A program made the translations under genes and the position numbers. The notes under the pieces are model-generated. The model did not search any database. It was not told the DNA's origin and saw only the letters and a list, made by a program, of their open reading frames with translations. Positions 9,753-19,317 of a DNA stretch of 64,000 bases are shown in pieces; the first letter of the stretch is position 1, and each line of letters begins with the position of its first letter. The DNA lies in NCBI RefSeq assembly GCF_000406925.1, contig NZ_KE136347.1:867549-931548 (forward strand), read 5' to 3'. The stretch comes from Enterococcus columbae DSM 7374 = ATCC 51263 (GTDB taxonomy: Bacteria; Bacillota; Bacilli; Lactobacillales; Enterococcaceae).

Positions 9753-10901
9753 CTAATCAATTAAAAATTTTTCAAAGACATCATTCCCAACAAACAAGCC
9801 TTTTTGCGTTAGTTGGATAAACTCCCCTTCATTATAACGAACATAACCATTTGCAACAAGTTCTGTTAATACCGAACCATAGACATCCACAAATTTTGTT
9901 TGAAATTTCTTTTCAAATTTTTGAATATCCACACCCGCAGACTTTCTTAATCCTAAAAACATCTCTTCTTCCATCTGTTCTTTTACTGTAAGTTTCTCTT
10001 CAGATAAAATCGGTAAGTTCCCAGCCTGTAACGGCTTAAGATAGTGCTGAATTGGTCCATAATTACGGTAACGTAAATCATCAACATAACCACTTGCACC
10101 GGCCCCCCAGCCAAAATAATGTTCATTATTCCAATAGACCAAGTTATGCTTAGAATAAAAATTGGGTTTGGCAAAATTACTCACTTCATATTGATCATAG
10201 CCTGCTTGTTTCATCGTATCGATTGCTAGTTGAAACATCATCGCTTCTTCATCTTGCGTGGGTAAAGTTAAGTTTCCTTTTCTCACCCAGTTCATAAACA
10301 TGGTTTTGTTCTCTAAAATCAATGAATACATCGAATAATGAGGTAACTGATAGCTTAAAGCTTTTTTTAGGGTTTCCTCAAAATCCGCTAAGGTTTGGCC
10401 CGGTAAAGCATAAATCAAATCAATACTTACATTGTTAAAATCATTCTTAGCTAAAAAGTTTAAGGTCTCTTCAACGTCTTCTGCTGTATGCTTACGCCCA
10501 ATTTTTTTTAACAGACGATTATTAAAGGTCTGAACACCCATCGAAAGGCGATTCACCCCATATTTTTGTAGTACCCATAATTTTTCTTCGGTCAAATCAC
10601 CTGGATTTGCTTCAACAGTAAACTCCTCAACTTGGGATAAATCAATCCGTTGTTGAATACGCTCCAAGAGATATTCTAACTGTTCAGCAGAAAGCGAAGT
10701 TGGTGTGCCTCCACCGATATAGATCGTCGGAATCTTGATATCCTTATAGCGATCTAGCCATAATTGCATTTCTAGATCTAGCATTTTTAAATAAGTATCA
10801 ACTGGCTGACCTTCAATAAACACCTTATTGAAATCACAATAATAACAAATATGTTCACAAAACGGAATATGAATATAAGCCGATATACTCTTTGTGCTCA
10901 T
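9753..10901 (-). CDS. hemW: Radical SAM protein HemW (coproporphyrinogen III oxidase-like haem chaperone)
   Basis: A 382-residue radical SAM protein with CxxxCxxC at Cys15, Cys19 and Cys22 (CEHICYYC). The GGGTPTSL glycine motif follows, with VEANPGDLT and SMGVQTFN further on. The CxxxCxxC spacing followed by Asp-Phe is HemW-like, a protein linked to haem trafficking, not the oxygen-independent oxidase HemN. It is often annotated as coproporphyrinogen dehydrogenase. ATG 10901 follows AAAGGAAAA. Confidence 0.93.
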   Translation of the reverse strand: MSTKSISAYIHIPFCEHICYYCDFNKVFIEGQPVDTYLKMLDLEMQLWLDRYKDIKIPTIYIGGGTPTSLSAEQLEYLLERIQQRIDLSQVEEFTVEANPGDLTEEKLWVLQKYGVNRLSMGVQTFNNRLLKKIGRKHTAEDVEETLNFLAKNDFNNVSIDLIYALPGQTLADFEETLKKALSYQLPHYSMYSLILENKTMFMNWVRKGNLTLPTQDEEAMMFQLAIDTMKQAGYDQYEVSNFAKPNFYSKHNLVYWNNEHYFGWGAGASGYVDDLRYRNYGPIQHYLKPLQAGNLPILSEEKLTVKEQMEEEMFLGLRKSAGVDIQKFEKKFQTKFVDVYGSVLTELVANGYVRYNEGEFIQLTQKGLFVGNDVFEKFLID

Positions 10902-10988
10902 GTACGTTTTCCTTTCAATTGTTCTATTTTATTCATTACTTCCTCCTGATTTTATGCTAGAATAAACAAAAATACGGAGGGAAATGCA

Positions 10989-11180
10989 ATGGAAGAAAAT
11001 ATTTTATTTAATCTCGGCAATCAAATTGCCACTAGTAAAGATGAAAAGGAGCTGATTCGTATCGCCCAATATGATTCCGGTAAAAAACCAGACGAAATAT
11101 TACCTAATCAATTACCTGCCGGCTATTTAATCATAAAATTTCCAGAAAATCAGCAATATAGCTTACTAAAATTAAGCTGA
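10989..11180 (+). CDS. Small conserved-looking hypothetical protein (63 aa)
   Basis: A 63-residue soluble protein with no recognised domain. It is supported as a gene by a strong ribosome site (GGAGGG, 7 bases, ATG) and an extended -10 (TGC TAGAAT) about 20 bases upstream. It reads against its minus-strand neighbours and converges on ribF 17 bases later. The ending GYLIIKFPENQQYSLLKLS looks like a folded beta segment. Function unknown. Confidence 0.65.
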   Translation: MEENILFNLGNQIATSKDEKELIRIAQYDSGKKPDEILPNQLPAGYLIIKFPENQQYSLLKLS

Positions 11181-11197
11181 TACCAAGTGTTTCAAAG

Positions 11198-12133
11198 TTA
11201 CTCAAAATATTTACGCGTATCCGCCTCATCTTGCTTTAATTGCTCAATTAAAGGGATCGGGCCGGCAAATTTAATTTGTTCACGTAATAAATGATGCCAC
11301 CTCACGGCTACACATTCTCCATAAATTTCTTGATGAAAGTCTAAAATATAGACTTCAACAGTTAATTTGCGACCTTCACCAAAAGTATCGTTATGCCCTA
11401 TTGAGCCCATGGCATGATGCCAGGTATTGCCTACTTTTAATTCGCAGACATACACTCCTTCCATTGGCAAGCGAGTAGTTGGCGCAAATTGAATGTTTGC
11501 TGTAGGAAAACCTAATGTCCGTCCTCTAGCATCGCCATGCATGACCGTTCCTTCAAAAGTATAGACATAGCCTAATAATTGATTTACCTTTTGCATATTC
11601 CCTTCAGCCAACAGATTACGAATAGCTGTCGAACTGATTTTTTGATTATTTTCGGTTAATTGTGCCACTTTTACAACCTCAAAACGGTCATTTGCCAGTT
11701 CAACCAAGGTTGCCATATTCGCACTAGCATGATTCCCAAATGTATAATCAAAACCAGCCACCACGACTTTTGCATGTAAACCAACTAAATATTGATCGAC
11801 AAAAGATTGTGGACTAAGCTTTGAAAATGCCGAAGTAAAATCAACAACATAAAGATAATCTACGCCTAGATTGGCAAAATGTGCGGCTTTTTGCTCAATC
11901 GTCGTTAAGTATTTCATGGTTTCTTTTTGAACTTTTTGAAAGACAATCGAAGGATGTTGATTAAAGGTCATCACCGCAAGCTTTAACTTTCGCTCATTTG
12001 CCATTTTCTTTCCTGTTTCAATCACAGCTTGATGACCACGATGGACTCCGTCAAAAAAACCTAATACTAATACTAACTCTTCATCAATAATCTGTGCTTT
12101 ATTATATGGATGTCGTAATTCAATGATTTCCAT
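11198..12133 (-). CDS. ribF: Bifunctional riboflavin kinase / FAD synthetase
   Basis: Makes FMN and then FAD from riboflavin. The N-terminal nucleotidyltransferase domain has GFFDGVHRGHQ near residue 25-35 and SSTAIR near 180. The C-terminal kinase domain has GRTLGFPTANI and the NIGxxxTF-like SIGHNDTFGEG. The upstream ATG 12139 abuts the GGAAG site, so ATG 12133 (MEIIELRHP), 6 bases away, is preferred. It overlaps the end of truB and is translationally coupled to it, as is common in Firmicutes. Confidence 0.97.
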   Translation of the reverse strand: MEIIELRHPYNKAQIIDEELVLVLGFFDGVHRGHQAVIETGKKMANERKLKLAVMTFNQHPSIVFQKVQKETMKYLTTIEQKAAHFANLGVDYLYVVDFTSAFSKLSPQSFVDQYLVGLHAKVVVAGFDYTFGNHASANMATLVELANDRFEVVKVAQLTENNQKISSTAIRNLLAEGNMQKVNQLLGYVYTFEGTVMHGDARGRTLGFPTANIQFAPTTRLPMEGVYVCELKVGNTWHHAMGSIGHNDTFGEGRKLTVEVYILDFHQEIYGECVAVRWHHLLREQIKFAGPIPLIEQLKQDEADTRKYFE

Positions 12134-13067
12134 GTTCATCTTCCTTTAAATTAGTTTGTAACACTTTTTTGGGCTTCAGTAAAAACGACTCAGTTGGATG
12201 AGGTTCATAAATACTTAAAACCTTATCCTGATAAAACAACGCCAATGCACGATCAGGTTGGTGCTTAAACCCTAATTGCTGATAGCTTAAACGCATCCCA
12301 TTACATACTTTCTTGGCTTGTTCATAATTTAAGTCAATCCGCGGAAAATCCTTTACACCATATTCAATCGGCAAAAGAATTTCATCAATTCGCTGATTTT
12401 CATAATAATCAGCAACCTGCGTTAAAGTATATGCTTGTTCTTTGGTAAAACCAGCGCTAGCCGTTCTTGTTAAATCAGACATATGTGCGGCGTAGCCTAG
12501 TTTTTTACCGGTATCAACAGCCAGTGTCCGTACATAGGTGCCTTTGCTACAGCTCACACTAAACCGCCACTTCACTAGTTGATTTTTTTCATCATAGGAT
12601 AGATCACTAATCCGTTTAAATTGATAAATTTTTACTGTACGGACTGGTCGTTCGATTGTTTCACCATTTCTAGCATATTCATACAAGCGTTTGCCATTGA
12701 CTTTCACAGCCGAATACATTGGCGGCACTTGCTGAAGAGTGCCTTCCATACTTTTCATTGCCTCATCGATTTGCTCTACGGAAATTGGTGTTTGAATTGG
12801 CGTCTGCTCAACCATTTCTCCACTCGCATCTTCTGTTGTGGTCGCAAAGCCTAAGGTAATTTCACCTTCATATCGTTTACCTGAATCGGTTAAAAATTCA
12901 ATCACTTTCGTTCCCTTACCAATACAGATTGGTAAAACACCATCCACATCTGGATCTAAGGTTCCTCCGTGGCCAATTTTTTTAGTATGTAAAATTTTTC
13001 TTAATTTAAAGACACAATCATGACTCGTCATGCCACGTTCTTTCCATAAAGGTAAAATGCCTTCCAA
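12120..13067 (-). CDS. truB: tRNA pseudouridine(55) synthase TruB, TTG start
   Basis: Makes pseudouridine 55 in the T-loop of tRNAs. The catalytic Asp38 lies in GHGGTLDPD, followed by the family stretch GVLPICIGKGTKV. An upstream ATG (13082) would add MRCRL, but its codons overlap the ribosome site GAGGTG. Seven bases later TTG 13067 gives the family N terminus MEGILPLWKERGMTSHD, so TTG is the likely start. The protein is 315 residues. Its stop overlaps ribF. Confidence 0.95.
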   Translation of the reverse strand: MEGILPLWKERGMTSHDCVFKLRKILHTKKIGHGGTLDPDVDGVLPICIGKGTKVIEFLTDSGKRYEGEITLGFATTTEDASGEMVEQTPIQTPISVEQIDEAMKSMEGTLQQVPPMYSAVKVNGKRLYEYARNGETIERPVRTVKIYQFKRISDLSYDEKNQLVKWRFSVSCSKGTYVRTLAVDTGKKLGYAAHMSDLTRTASAGFTKEQAYTLTQVADYYENQRIDEILLPIEYGVKDFPRIDLNYEQAKKVCNGMRLSYQQLGFKHQPDRALALFYQDKVLSIYEPHPTESFLLKPKKVLQTNLKEDEHGNH

Positions 13068-13101
13068 TAGTCTACACCTCATTTAATCTAATAACCTATA
13101 C

Positions 13102-13107
13102 ATTATA
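13102..13107 (-). promoter_or_regulatory. -10 box of probable truB-ribF promoter
   Basis: The minus strand reads TATAAT 35 bases before the TTG start. The best -35 match (TTTCAG, 16-base spacer) is weak. A separate promoter is expected because a terminator closes the preceding operon. Confidence 0.5.
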
Positions 13108-13197
13108 ACGTAAATTTTAAAAACTGAAAAGAATCCCTGATTTTTCTTCAAAAAATCTATTCGTAGCTAATGCGGATGGCTCAGCTGACTACAAAAT

Positions 13198-13246
13198 AAA
13201 AAAACTTGTTCTAGCAAATAGAGAAAATCTAAAAGCTAGAACAAGT
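13198..13246 (-). terminator. Terminator of the rimP-infB-rbfA operon
   Basis: ACTTGTTCTAGC (13204-13215) pairs perfectly with GCTAGAACAAGT (13235-13246). On the minus strand it is followed by TTTTTTTATTTT. It starts 14 bases past the rbfA stop. Confidence 0.88.
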
Positions 13247-13260
13247 ATAACCTAACATAT

Positions 13261-13608
13261 TTAGTCTTTATTTAAATTACGCAGCATTTCATCAATTTTA
13301 TTTCCGTAGTCAACTGATTCATCATAACTAAAGAATAATTCAGGCGTTTTATATAGGGTTAGCACATGTCCTAATTCACGACGAATTAAGCCAGTTGCTT
13401 TTTCCAAACCAGTTTGCGCCTTTTGACGATCAGAAGCTAGGTTAGATAAAATGGTGTAATAAATTGTTGCCTGTTGTAGATCACCAGTTACCTTGACCTC
13501 AGTAATTGTCACTTCTTGGACTCTAGGATCTCTAACCTTCTTGCGTAAAATTTGATTGACTTCTTTTTGGATTTCTTGGGCTAAACGTCGATCACGATAG
13601 TTTGCCAT
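13261..13608 (-). CDS. rbfA: 30S ribosome-binding factor RbfA
   Basis: Assists late 30S maturation and cold adaptation. It is 115 residues with the single KH-like fold signature ([22 protein letters not shown], then [20 protein letters not shown]). ATG 13608 follows GGAGGG. It is the last gene of the operon, 20 bases after infB and just before the terminator. Confidence 0.97.
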   Translation of the reverse strand: MANYRDRRLAQEIQKEVNQILRKKVRDPRVQEVTITEVKVTGDLQQATIYYTILSNLASDRQKAQTGLEKATGLIRRELGHVLTLYKTPELFFSYDESVDYGNKIDEMLRNLNKD

Positions 13609-13628
13609 AATAATCCCTCCATTTGCTA

Positions 13629-16172
13629 TTAATCAACTTTGATTTCTTCCATGATGAAGCCTTCAATTACATCATCAATCTTAATGTCATTGAATTTTTC
13701 AATCATTGCACCACATTCAAAGCCCATTTTAACTTCTTTAGCATCATCTTTGAAGCGTTTCAAGCTGGCAAGCTGCCCTTCATAAATAACGATGCCGTCA
13801 CGGATAACACGCACGCCGCTATCACGACGGATGAAGCCTTCCATCACATAACAACCAGCAATGGTACCGACTTTAGATACTTTATAGGTTTCACGAACAA
13901 CCATTTGTCCTGTAATTTTTTCTTCAAATTCAGGATCAAGCATCCCTTTCATCGCTGTTTCAATTTCTTCGATAGCCTTATAGATAATGCGATGTAAACG
14001 AATTTGGACACTTTCTAATTCAGCTTGTTGTTTAGCTTGCGGTGTAGGTCGAACGTTAAAGCCAATGATAATCGCATTAGAAGCAGCTGCTAAAGTAACA
14101 TCACTTTCATTTACCGCCCCAACGGCTGAATGGACGATATTAACACGCACGCCTTCGACATCAATTTTTTGTAAAGAAGCTGCTAATGCTTCAGCTGAAC
14201 CTTGTACATCAGCTTTAATGATAACATTTACTTCTTTTAGCTGTCCTTCTTTTAAGCTATCAAATAAGTTATCCAATGTTACACGTTGAGTAACTGCACG
14301 CTGTTGAACTAATGCACGTTTCGCCCGTTCTTCACCAGCAGCACGAGCTGTCTTTTCATCTTCAAAGACCACGAAGCGATCACCCGCTTGTGGCACATCA
14401 TTTAAACCAGTGATTTCAACTGGTGTTGCAGGTCCAGCAGATTTTTCACGACGTCCTAAGTCATTGGTCATCACCCGCACACGTCCAAACGTATTCCCAA
14501 CTACGATTGGATCACCTACATGCATAGTACCTTGTTGGACTAAAAGGGTAGCTACAGGACCTTTTCCTTTATCCAAACGCGCTTCAATTACCGTACCAAT
14601 CGCTCTTTGTTTAGGATCTGCTTTTAGATCTTCAACCTCAGCGACCAATAAAATCATCTCTAGTAATTCTTCAATGTTTTGGCCAAACTTCGCAGAAATT
14701 TCTACAAAGATTGTATCACCGCCCCAGCTTTCTGGAATTAACTCATATTCAGTTAATTCTTGCATCACATGCTGTGGATTAGCAGCTGGTTTATCAATTT
14801 TATTGACTGCAACAATAATTGGCACATTAGCAGCCTTCGCATGATTAATCGCTTCAATCGTTTGTGGCATAACACCATCATCCGCAGCTACTACTAAAAT
14901 AGTGATATCGGTAATGCTTGCCCCACGTGCACGCATACTTGTAAAGGCCGCATGTCCAGGTGTATCTAAGAATGTGATTGGCTTACCGTTAATATCAATT
15001 TGGTAAGCACCGATATGTTGAGTAATGCCCCCAGCTTCACCACTAGTTACACGTGAATTACGTAATGTATCTAATAAAGTTGTTTTACCATGGTCAACGT
15101 GACCCATAATTGTCACTACTGGTGGACGTGAAACTAGATTTTCTTCATTAATTTCTTCAGGTTCAAAGAATTTATCGATATCGGCAATATCCACTTGAAC
15201 TTTTTCTTGCGCATCCATGCCATAATCAGCAGCCAACAATTCAATCGTATCTTTATCTAACGGTTGATTTTGATTGACCATTACCCCTAGCATAAACAGC
15301 TTTTTAATAATTTCAGCTGGTTCACGGTGAATCTTCTTAGCAATTTCAGCAACATTCATACCATCTGTATATTCTAAAACATCAGGTAATTCACGAAATT
15401 TACGTTGAGGAACAGCTGGTTTCTTTTCAGCTTGTTGTTTGCCTTTCCCTTTTTTCCCTTTACCTTTGAATTTATTATTTGGTTGATCAAAGTCTTTTTT
15501 CCCTTGTTGACGTTTAGGATTCTTGCCTTTAGCTAAGCGATCATCTTCAAATTTTTCACGATTTCCCTTAGCTTTTTTCGCTGATTTAGGTTTTTCTGAA
15601 TCATTTACTGGAGCTGTTGCTACTTTCTCATTTTTATTTGGTGTTGCGGTTTTAACTGTTTTTTCTTCTTTCATAGATTTCTCTTGCTTCATTACCTTTT
15701 CTTGTTTTTGTGGTCGTTCAGATTGATTGGTCTTCACTTTTTTATCGTTTGGCACATTATCAACAACTTTCATTTCTTTCTTTTCTGTATGAGCTGGCGC
15801 TTTTTTAGCAATATTTTGCTCATTTTGACTTAACTTAACGTTTTCGTTCTTTTTCACAGCGGTACTTTCACTAGGCGCTTTTTGTCCAGATTTCCCCTTA
15901 TTTGATCCTTTAGTGGATTGGTTGGTACGTTGATGCTGCTTTTGACGATTTTGGAAGTTAGGGTTATTTCTTTGCGTTTGGAATTTTTTATGTTCATCAG
16001 CTTGAACAGGTGGCTTCTTTTCAAATTGTCCTTTCAACTGATTAGCATCCTGATCACTTAACGCGCTCATGTGATTTTGAACATCAATTCCTAAAGTTTG
16101 AGCCTTTTCAACAAGCTCTTTGCTAGAGACGTTTAATTCCTTAGCAAGTTCATAAATTCTTTTTTTCCCCAT
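13629..16172 (-). CDS. infB: Translation initiation factor IF-2
   Basis: GTPase that places initiator tRNA on the ribosome. The protein has 847 residues. An IF2N helix domain is at 1-50. A long Lys/Gln-rich low-complexity linker spans about 50-260, and a second IF2N domain lies near 265-320. The G domain has GHVDHGKTT near 356, DTPGHAAF and NKIDK. Domains II-IV end in the IF2-C beta barrel. ATG 16172 is chosen for the conserved [12 protein letters not shown] start. The spacer to ylxQ is 18 bases. Confidence 0.99.
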   Translation of the reverse strand: MGKKRIYELAKELNVSSKELVEKAQTLGIDVQNHMSALSDQDANQLKGQFEKKPPVQADEHKKFQTQRNNPNFQNRQKQHQRTNQSTKGSNKGKSGQKAPSESTAVKKNENVKLSQNEQNIAKKAPAHTEKKEMKVVDNVPNDKKVKTNQSERPQKQEKVMKQEKSMKEEKTVKTATPNKNEKVATAPVNDSEKPKSAKKAKGNREKFEDDRLAKGKNPKRQQGKKDFDQPNNKFKGKGKKGKGKQQAEKKPAVPQRKFRELPDVLEYTDGMNVAEIAKKIHREPAEIIKKLFMLGVMVNQNQPLDKDTIELLAADYGMDAQEKVQVDIADIDKFFEPEEINEENLVSRPPVVTIMGHVDHGKTTLLDTLRNSRVTSGEAGGITQHIGAYQIDINGKPITFLDTPGHAAFTSMRARGASITDITILVVAADDGVMPQTIEAINHAKAANVPIIVAVNKIDKPAANPQHVMQELTEYELIPESWGGDTIFVEISAKFGQNIEELLEMILLVAEVEDLKADPKQRAIGTVIEARLDKGKGPVATLLVQQGTMHVGDPIVVGNTFGRVRVMTNDLGRREKSAGPATPVEITGLNDVPQAGDRFVVFEDEKTARAAGEERAKRALVQQRAVTQRVTLDNLFDSLKEGQLKEVNVIIKADVQGSAEALAASLQKIDVEGVRVNIVHSAVGAVNESDVTLAAASNAIIIGFNVRPTPQAKQQAELESVQIRLHRIIYKAIEEIETAMKGMLDPEFEEKITGQMVVRETYKVSKVGTIAGCYVMEGFIRRDSGVRVIRDGIVIYEGQLASLKRFKDDAKEVKMGFECGAMIEKFNDIKIDDVIEGFIMEEIKVD

Positions 16173-16190
16173 GCAATCACCTTCCTAACC

Positions 16191-16490
16191 TTATATTAAT
16201 TCCCCCATTTTCTTTGCAAAACCTGCATCCATTACAGCCACTACTTTTCTAGGTTTACCAAGTGCATTGGTTAATTCCATAGTTGATAACAAGTCGCAAC
16301 AAGGGATTTGATAATAAGTACTTTTATCTTTTATTTTTTTTAATGTATTTTTACCAGTATCACAAGCAACAAAAACTAATTGCGCTTTAGATAACTGGAT
16401 TTCTTTGGTGACTAATTCTTCACCACTAACAATTTTGCCTGCTCGTTGGGCTAACCCTAACAGATTGAGTAAACGTTGCTTATGATTCAT
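16191..16490 (-). CDS. ylxQ: YlxQ, L7Ae-family RNA-binding protein
   Basis: About 99 residues of the L7Ae/L30e/S12e fold (LLGLAQRAGKIVSGEELV, LVFVACDTGKNTLKKI). This family binds kink-turn-like RNA; the exact target of YlxQ is uncertain. ATG 16490 (MNHKQRLL) is preferred over TTG 16496; either overlaps the end of ylxR. It sits between ylxR and infB as in most Firmicutes. Confidence 0.9.
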   Translation of the reverse strand: MNHKQRLLNLLGLAQRAGKIVSGEELVTKEIQLSKAQLVFVACDTGKNTLKKIKDKSTYYQIPCCDLLSTMELTNALGKPRKVVAVMDAGFAKKMGELI

Positions 16491-16779
16491 CGCCAAATAA
16501 CTCTCTTCTTGCTTTTTGGTGACTCACATAGTCAAATAATTCCTGATAAAATTCATCAGATAACTTCACATCAAGTACTCGATCTAAGATATGTTTTTCC
16601 CAGGCCAATTTTGCCTCTTCTGGCTCCATAGCGATGTAAGCACCTCTACCAGGCATTTTACCCGTCGGATCAATTGAAACAACGCCTTCTTTAGAGCGAG
16701 TAATCCGTAACAATTTTTTCTTTGGAATCATTTCACCAGTTACTACAGATTTTCTTAAAGGAATTTTTCTTTTTTTCAT
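16480..16779 (-). CDS. rnpM: YlxR / RnpM, RNase P modulator
   Basis: A 99-residue basic protein with the DUF448 signature (PLRKSVVTGE, LLRITR, DPTGKMPGRGAYI). YlxR was reported to bind and modulate RNase P RNA, hence the name RnpM. It lies between nusA and ylxQ and overlaps ylxQ by about 11 bases. Confidence 0.92.
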   Translation of the reverse strand: MKKRKIPLRKSVVTGEMIPKKKLLRITRSKEGVVSIDPTGKMPGRGAYIAMEPEEAKLAWEKHILDRVLDVKLSDEFYQELFDYVSHQKARRELFGDES

Positions 16780-16798
16780 ATGAAATTCCCCTCATTTT

Positions 16799-17929
16799 CT
16801 ATTCTTCAGTTGATAGATTTTCATCTTCTAACATCATTTCGTCAGCAGCATCTGCCATTGCTTCTTCTTGCGCATCTAGTTGAGCATAAAACTCAGCCAT
16901 TTGTGATTCTGGCTTGATATCAATTTTATGATTAGTTAATTTAGCAGCTAAACGCGCATTTTGACCGCGTTTGCCGATAGCTAAAGATAATTGACTATCA
17001 GGCACAACGACTGTACATGATTTAGGATTTTCTAAATCGAAAATAACATCGCTGACTTCAGCTGGATTTAAAGCATTCGCGATATAAACAGCTGGATCTT
17101 CATCCCATTCAACAATGTCCATATTTTCGCCTTTTAATTCATTAACAATCGCTTGCACCCGTTGTCCTTTTGGTCCAACACAAGTCCCAACTGGATCAAT
17201 ATCCTCATCAAATGAACGAACAGCAATTTTAGAACGATCACCTGCTTCACGAGCAATACTCATAATTTCTACTGTTCCATCATAGACTTCTGGCACTTCT
17301 TGTTCAAATAAACGACGTAATAAATCCGGATGACTACGACTTACGAAAACTTGTGGACCTTTTGAAGTATTTTCAACTCGTGAAACAAAAACTTTAATCC
17401 GATCATGTGGTTGATAAAATTCATTTAGCATTTGATCTTGTTTAGAAAGTACTGCTTCGATTTTTCCTAAGTTTACGTAGATATAACGATTGTCTTGACG
17501 TTCAACAATTCCTTGAAGGATTTCTTTTTCATATTGTGAGAATTCTTCATAGATGATACTACGCTCAGCTTCACGAACACGTTGTAGAATTACCTGTTTA
17601 GCTGTTTGAGCCGCAATCCGACCAAAATCCTTTGGTGTCACTTCAAAGCGAATTTTATCCCCAATTTCATAAGCTGGGTTAATCGCTAAGGCATCTTTTA
17701 AAGAAACCTCTAATTGACTATCCATTACTTCTTCAGTAACCTCTTTTACTGCATAGACATGGATATTTCCTTTCTTTTGATCAAATTCAACCTCAACATT
17801 TTGCGCTTGACCATAGTGGCGTTTGTATGCGGAGATTAGAGCTGCCTCTAAAGCTTCAATAACAATTTCTTTAGCAATGCCTTTTTCTGCTTCTAATGTG
17901 TCTAAGGCATTTAACATTTCTTTACTCAT
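16799..17929 (-). CDS. nusA: Transcription termination/antitermination protein NusA
   Basis: RNA-polymerase-associated factor for pausing, termination and rRNA antitermination. It has 376 residues: the N-terminal polymerase-binding domain (1-125), S1 (about 135-200), then KH1 and KH2 (about 205-345; GPKGQRVQAI and IGKRGQNARLA). The acidic tail is short, as in Firmicutes. ATG 17929 follows AGGGGG. It is preceded by rimP. Confidence 0.98.
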   Translation of the reverse strand: MSKEMLNALDTLEAEKGIAKEIVIEALEAALISAYKRHYGQAQNVEVEFDQKKGNIHVYAVKEVTEEVMDSQLEVSLKDALAINPAYEIGDKIRFEVTPKDFGRIAAQTAKQVILQRVREAERSIIYEEFSQYEKEILQGIVERQDNRYIYVNLGKIEAVLSKQDQMLNEFYQPHDRIKVFVSRVENTSKGPQVFVSRSHPDLLRRLFEQEVPEVYDGTVEIMSIAREAGDRSKIAVRSFDEDIDPVGTCVGPKGQRVQAIVNELKGENMDIVEWDEDPAVYIANALNPAEVSDVIFDLENPKSCTVVVPDSQLSLAIGKRGQNARLAAKLTNHKIDIKPESQMAEFYAQLDAQEEAMADAADEMMLEDENLSTEE

Positions 17930-17950
17930 TTTATTTGTGTTCCCCCTGTA

Positions 17951-18424
17951 TTAAAATTGAATCGCTAAACGTGCTTTGGCAATATTTGAACGCTCAAACG
18001 TAAGTTGTTTTTCTCGCGTTTTAATTCGAACACGTAAAGTTAATTCATTTTCATCAAAAGATTCTAGAAAACCTTCAAATTGTTTTTCATCGTTTACACT
18101 TTGATATAAGGAAATATGGATATATTCACCTAAGGCCTTGTGATAATCCGCCTCTTTTTTCAAAGGTCGTTCAGCCCCTGGAGAAGAAACTTCCAAAAAG
18201 TATGCTTGTGGAATTGGATCAGGATTTAATGAATCTAATTTTTCACTAAGCTGCTCGCTAACCCAGGCACATTCTTCAATATCAATGCCCCCTTCTTTAT
18301 CAATGAAAACGCGTAAAAACCAGCTTTTTCCTTCCTTAACAAATTCAACTTCAACTAATTCAAAATTTCGTTGTTCTACGATTGGCGTAACTAAACTAGT
18401 AACCGTCTCAACCACACTACTCAA
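17951..18424 (-). CDS. rimP: Ribosome maturation factor RimP, TTG start
   Basis: Needed for 30S assembly. It is 157 residues, with [21 protein letters not shown] and [14 protein letters not shown] typical of the family. The frame is open for another 39 codons upstream. TTG 18424 is chosen because AAGGAGG lies 8 bases before it and it gives [12 protein letters not shown], the expected start. The extension would be read from the leader hairpin. First gene of the rimP-nusA-rnpM-ylxQ-infB-rbfA operon. Confidence 0.94.
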   Translation of the reverse strand: MSSVVETVTSLVTPIVEQRNFELVEVEFVKEGKSWFLRVFIDKEGGIDIEECAWVSEQLSEKLDSLNPDPIPQAYFLEVSSPGAERPLKKEADYHKALGEYIHISLYQSVNDEKQFEGFLESFDENELTLRVRIKTREKQLTFERSNIAKARLAIQF

Positions 18425-18473
18425 TGAATGTTCCTCCTTATTTCTTGTAATTAGGTAATAACCATTGTCCATT

Positions 18474-18503
18474 AAAAAGAGTGAGCGATAAAACCGCTCA
18501 CTC
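18474..18503 (-). terminator. Leader hairpin with U tract upstream of rimP, possible attenuator
   Basis: A perfect 9-bp stem (18479-18487 with 18495-18503; GAGTGAGCG/CGCTCACTC) with a 7-base loop is followed on the minus strand by TTTTT (18474-18478). It lies downstream of the rimP promoter and upstream of its ribosome site, so it would end transcription before the operon unless bypassed. Confidence 0.75.
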
Positions 18504-18529
18504 ACCCTAAGTATCATCTCTATGACATG

Positions 18530-18558
18530 AATATACCACATTTTTTTCAGAAAAGCAA
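18530..18558 (-). promoter_or_regulatory. sigma-A promoter of the rimP operon
   Basis: On the minus strand TTGCTT (18553-18558), 17 bases, TATATT (18530-18535). The predicted transcript starts about 100 bases before the rimP TTG codon. Confidence 0.7.
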
Positions 18559-18606
18559 ATCAACATTAAAATACAAGTTAGCTCTTAGTTTGCTATTTCC
18601 TAGCAG

Positions 18607-18876
18607 TCAGTCTTTTTTATAAAAAATTTGAATAAAAAAGCACGAAACAAATATCACCAAATGAACAATAGATAAATAAAAAGATAATTGAAAATCATTT
18701 AAAATATTCTCATCTGCCAAATTTCCAGCTAAAACCGCACATAAAATATTGAGTAGCAAAAACAGTATTGAAAATAAAATTTGTAAAGAAAAATCTTTTA
18801 AGAAAAAATACGAGCAACAAGTTCCAATTATGCTAAGCATTATGATGATTATAAAAATATTTTGTATCGTCAGCAT
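18607..18876 (-). CDS. Small hydrophobic membrane protein, unknown
   Basis: About 89 residues with three predicted membrane segments (about 6-25, 31-55, 65-85) and a short Lys-rich end. No family is recognised. AAGGAG precedes the start: ATG 18876 is chosen, though the TTG just before it (18879) is possible. It lies 33 bases after the next small membrane gene on the same strand. The DNA is very AT-rich compared with rimP and thrS. A toxin-, immunity- or transporter-like role cannot be distinguished. Confidence 0.55.
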   Translation of the reverse strand: MLTIQNIFIIIIMLSIIGTCCSYFFLKDFSLQILFSILFLLLNILCAVLAGNLADENILNDFQLSFYLSIVHLVIFVSCFFIQIFYKKD

Positions 18877-18909
18877 CAATTTCCACTCCTTATAATTAAA
18901 GTAGCGTAA

Positions 18910-19191
18910 TCATTCATATCCGTAAAAAAATATAACCAAAATAAAAAAGCGCGCAATATACTTTTTTATGCTTTTTTCTGTATATGAATTCAAGATGTTT
19001 ACGCGAAATATTGAAGCTTTGCTATTTATATAATAAAATATATCCGTAATGAATGACAAATAAAAACTTAGGAAAAGTTTTAATAGATTTTGAACACTAT
19101 ATAGACTTCTATCTATGCTATGTAAGAAGATAAAATGAAAAAGATTCCCTATTAAGATGATTCCATAAGAATATCTAATACTTATTCTCAC
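18910..19191 (-). CDS. Small membrane-associated protein, unknown
   Basis: About 93 residues with hydrophobic stretches near 9-24, 38-55 and 80-91 and a Lys/Arg cluster before the last. No family is recognised. The upstream ATG (19206) overlaps the AGGAG site, so GTG 19191 seven bases after it is the better start. A minus-strand promoter TTGTCG-N18-TATAAA lies in the spacer shared with the M56 gene. Probably forms a two-gene unit with the next ORF. Confidence 0.5.
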   Translation of the reverse strand: MRISIRYSYGIILIGNLFHFIFLHSIDRSLYSVQNLLKLFLSFYLSFITDIFYYINSKASIFRVNILNSYTEKSIKKYIARFFILVIFFYGYE

Positions 19192-19317
19192 TACTATCTC
19201 CTGCATTAGCTAATAAGAAGCTATAATTAAATATCTTAAAAGAACATTTATATTCACTTTATGTAAAATGCGACAAAAGCTTGCTAAAAATCAATAAAAA
19301 GATTGGAGAAGAAGCCT

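Noticed and set aside
13629-13997. Plus-strand ORFs opposite infB
   Set aside because: Antisense frames of a conserved gene, without ribosome sites or domain signals.
18425-18541. In-frame N-terminal extension of rimP
   Set aside because: It is translated from the leader hairpin and promoter region, lacks a ribosome site, and the conserved protein begins at the TTG with AAGGAGG.
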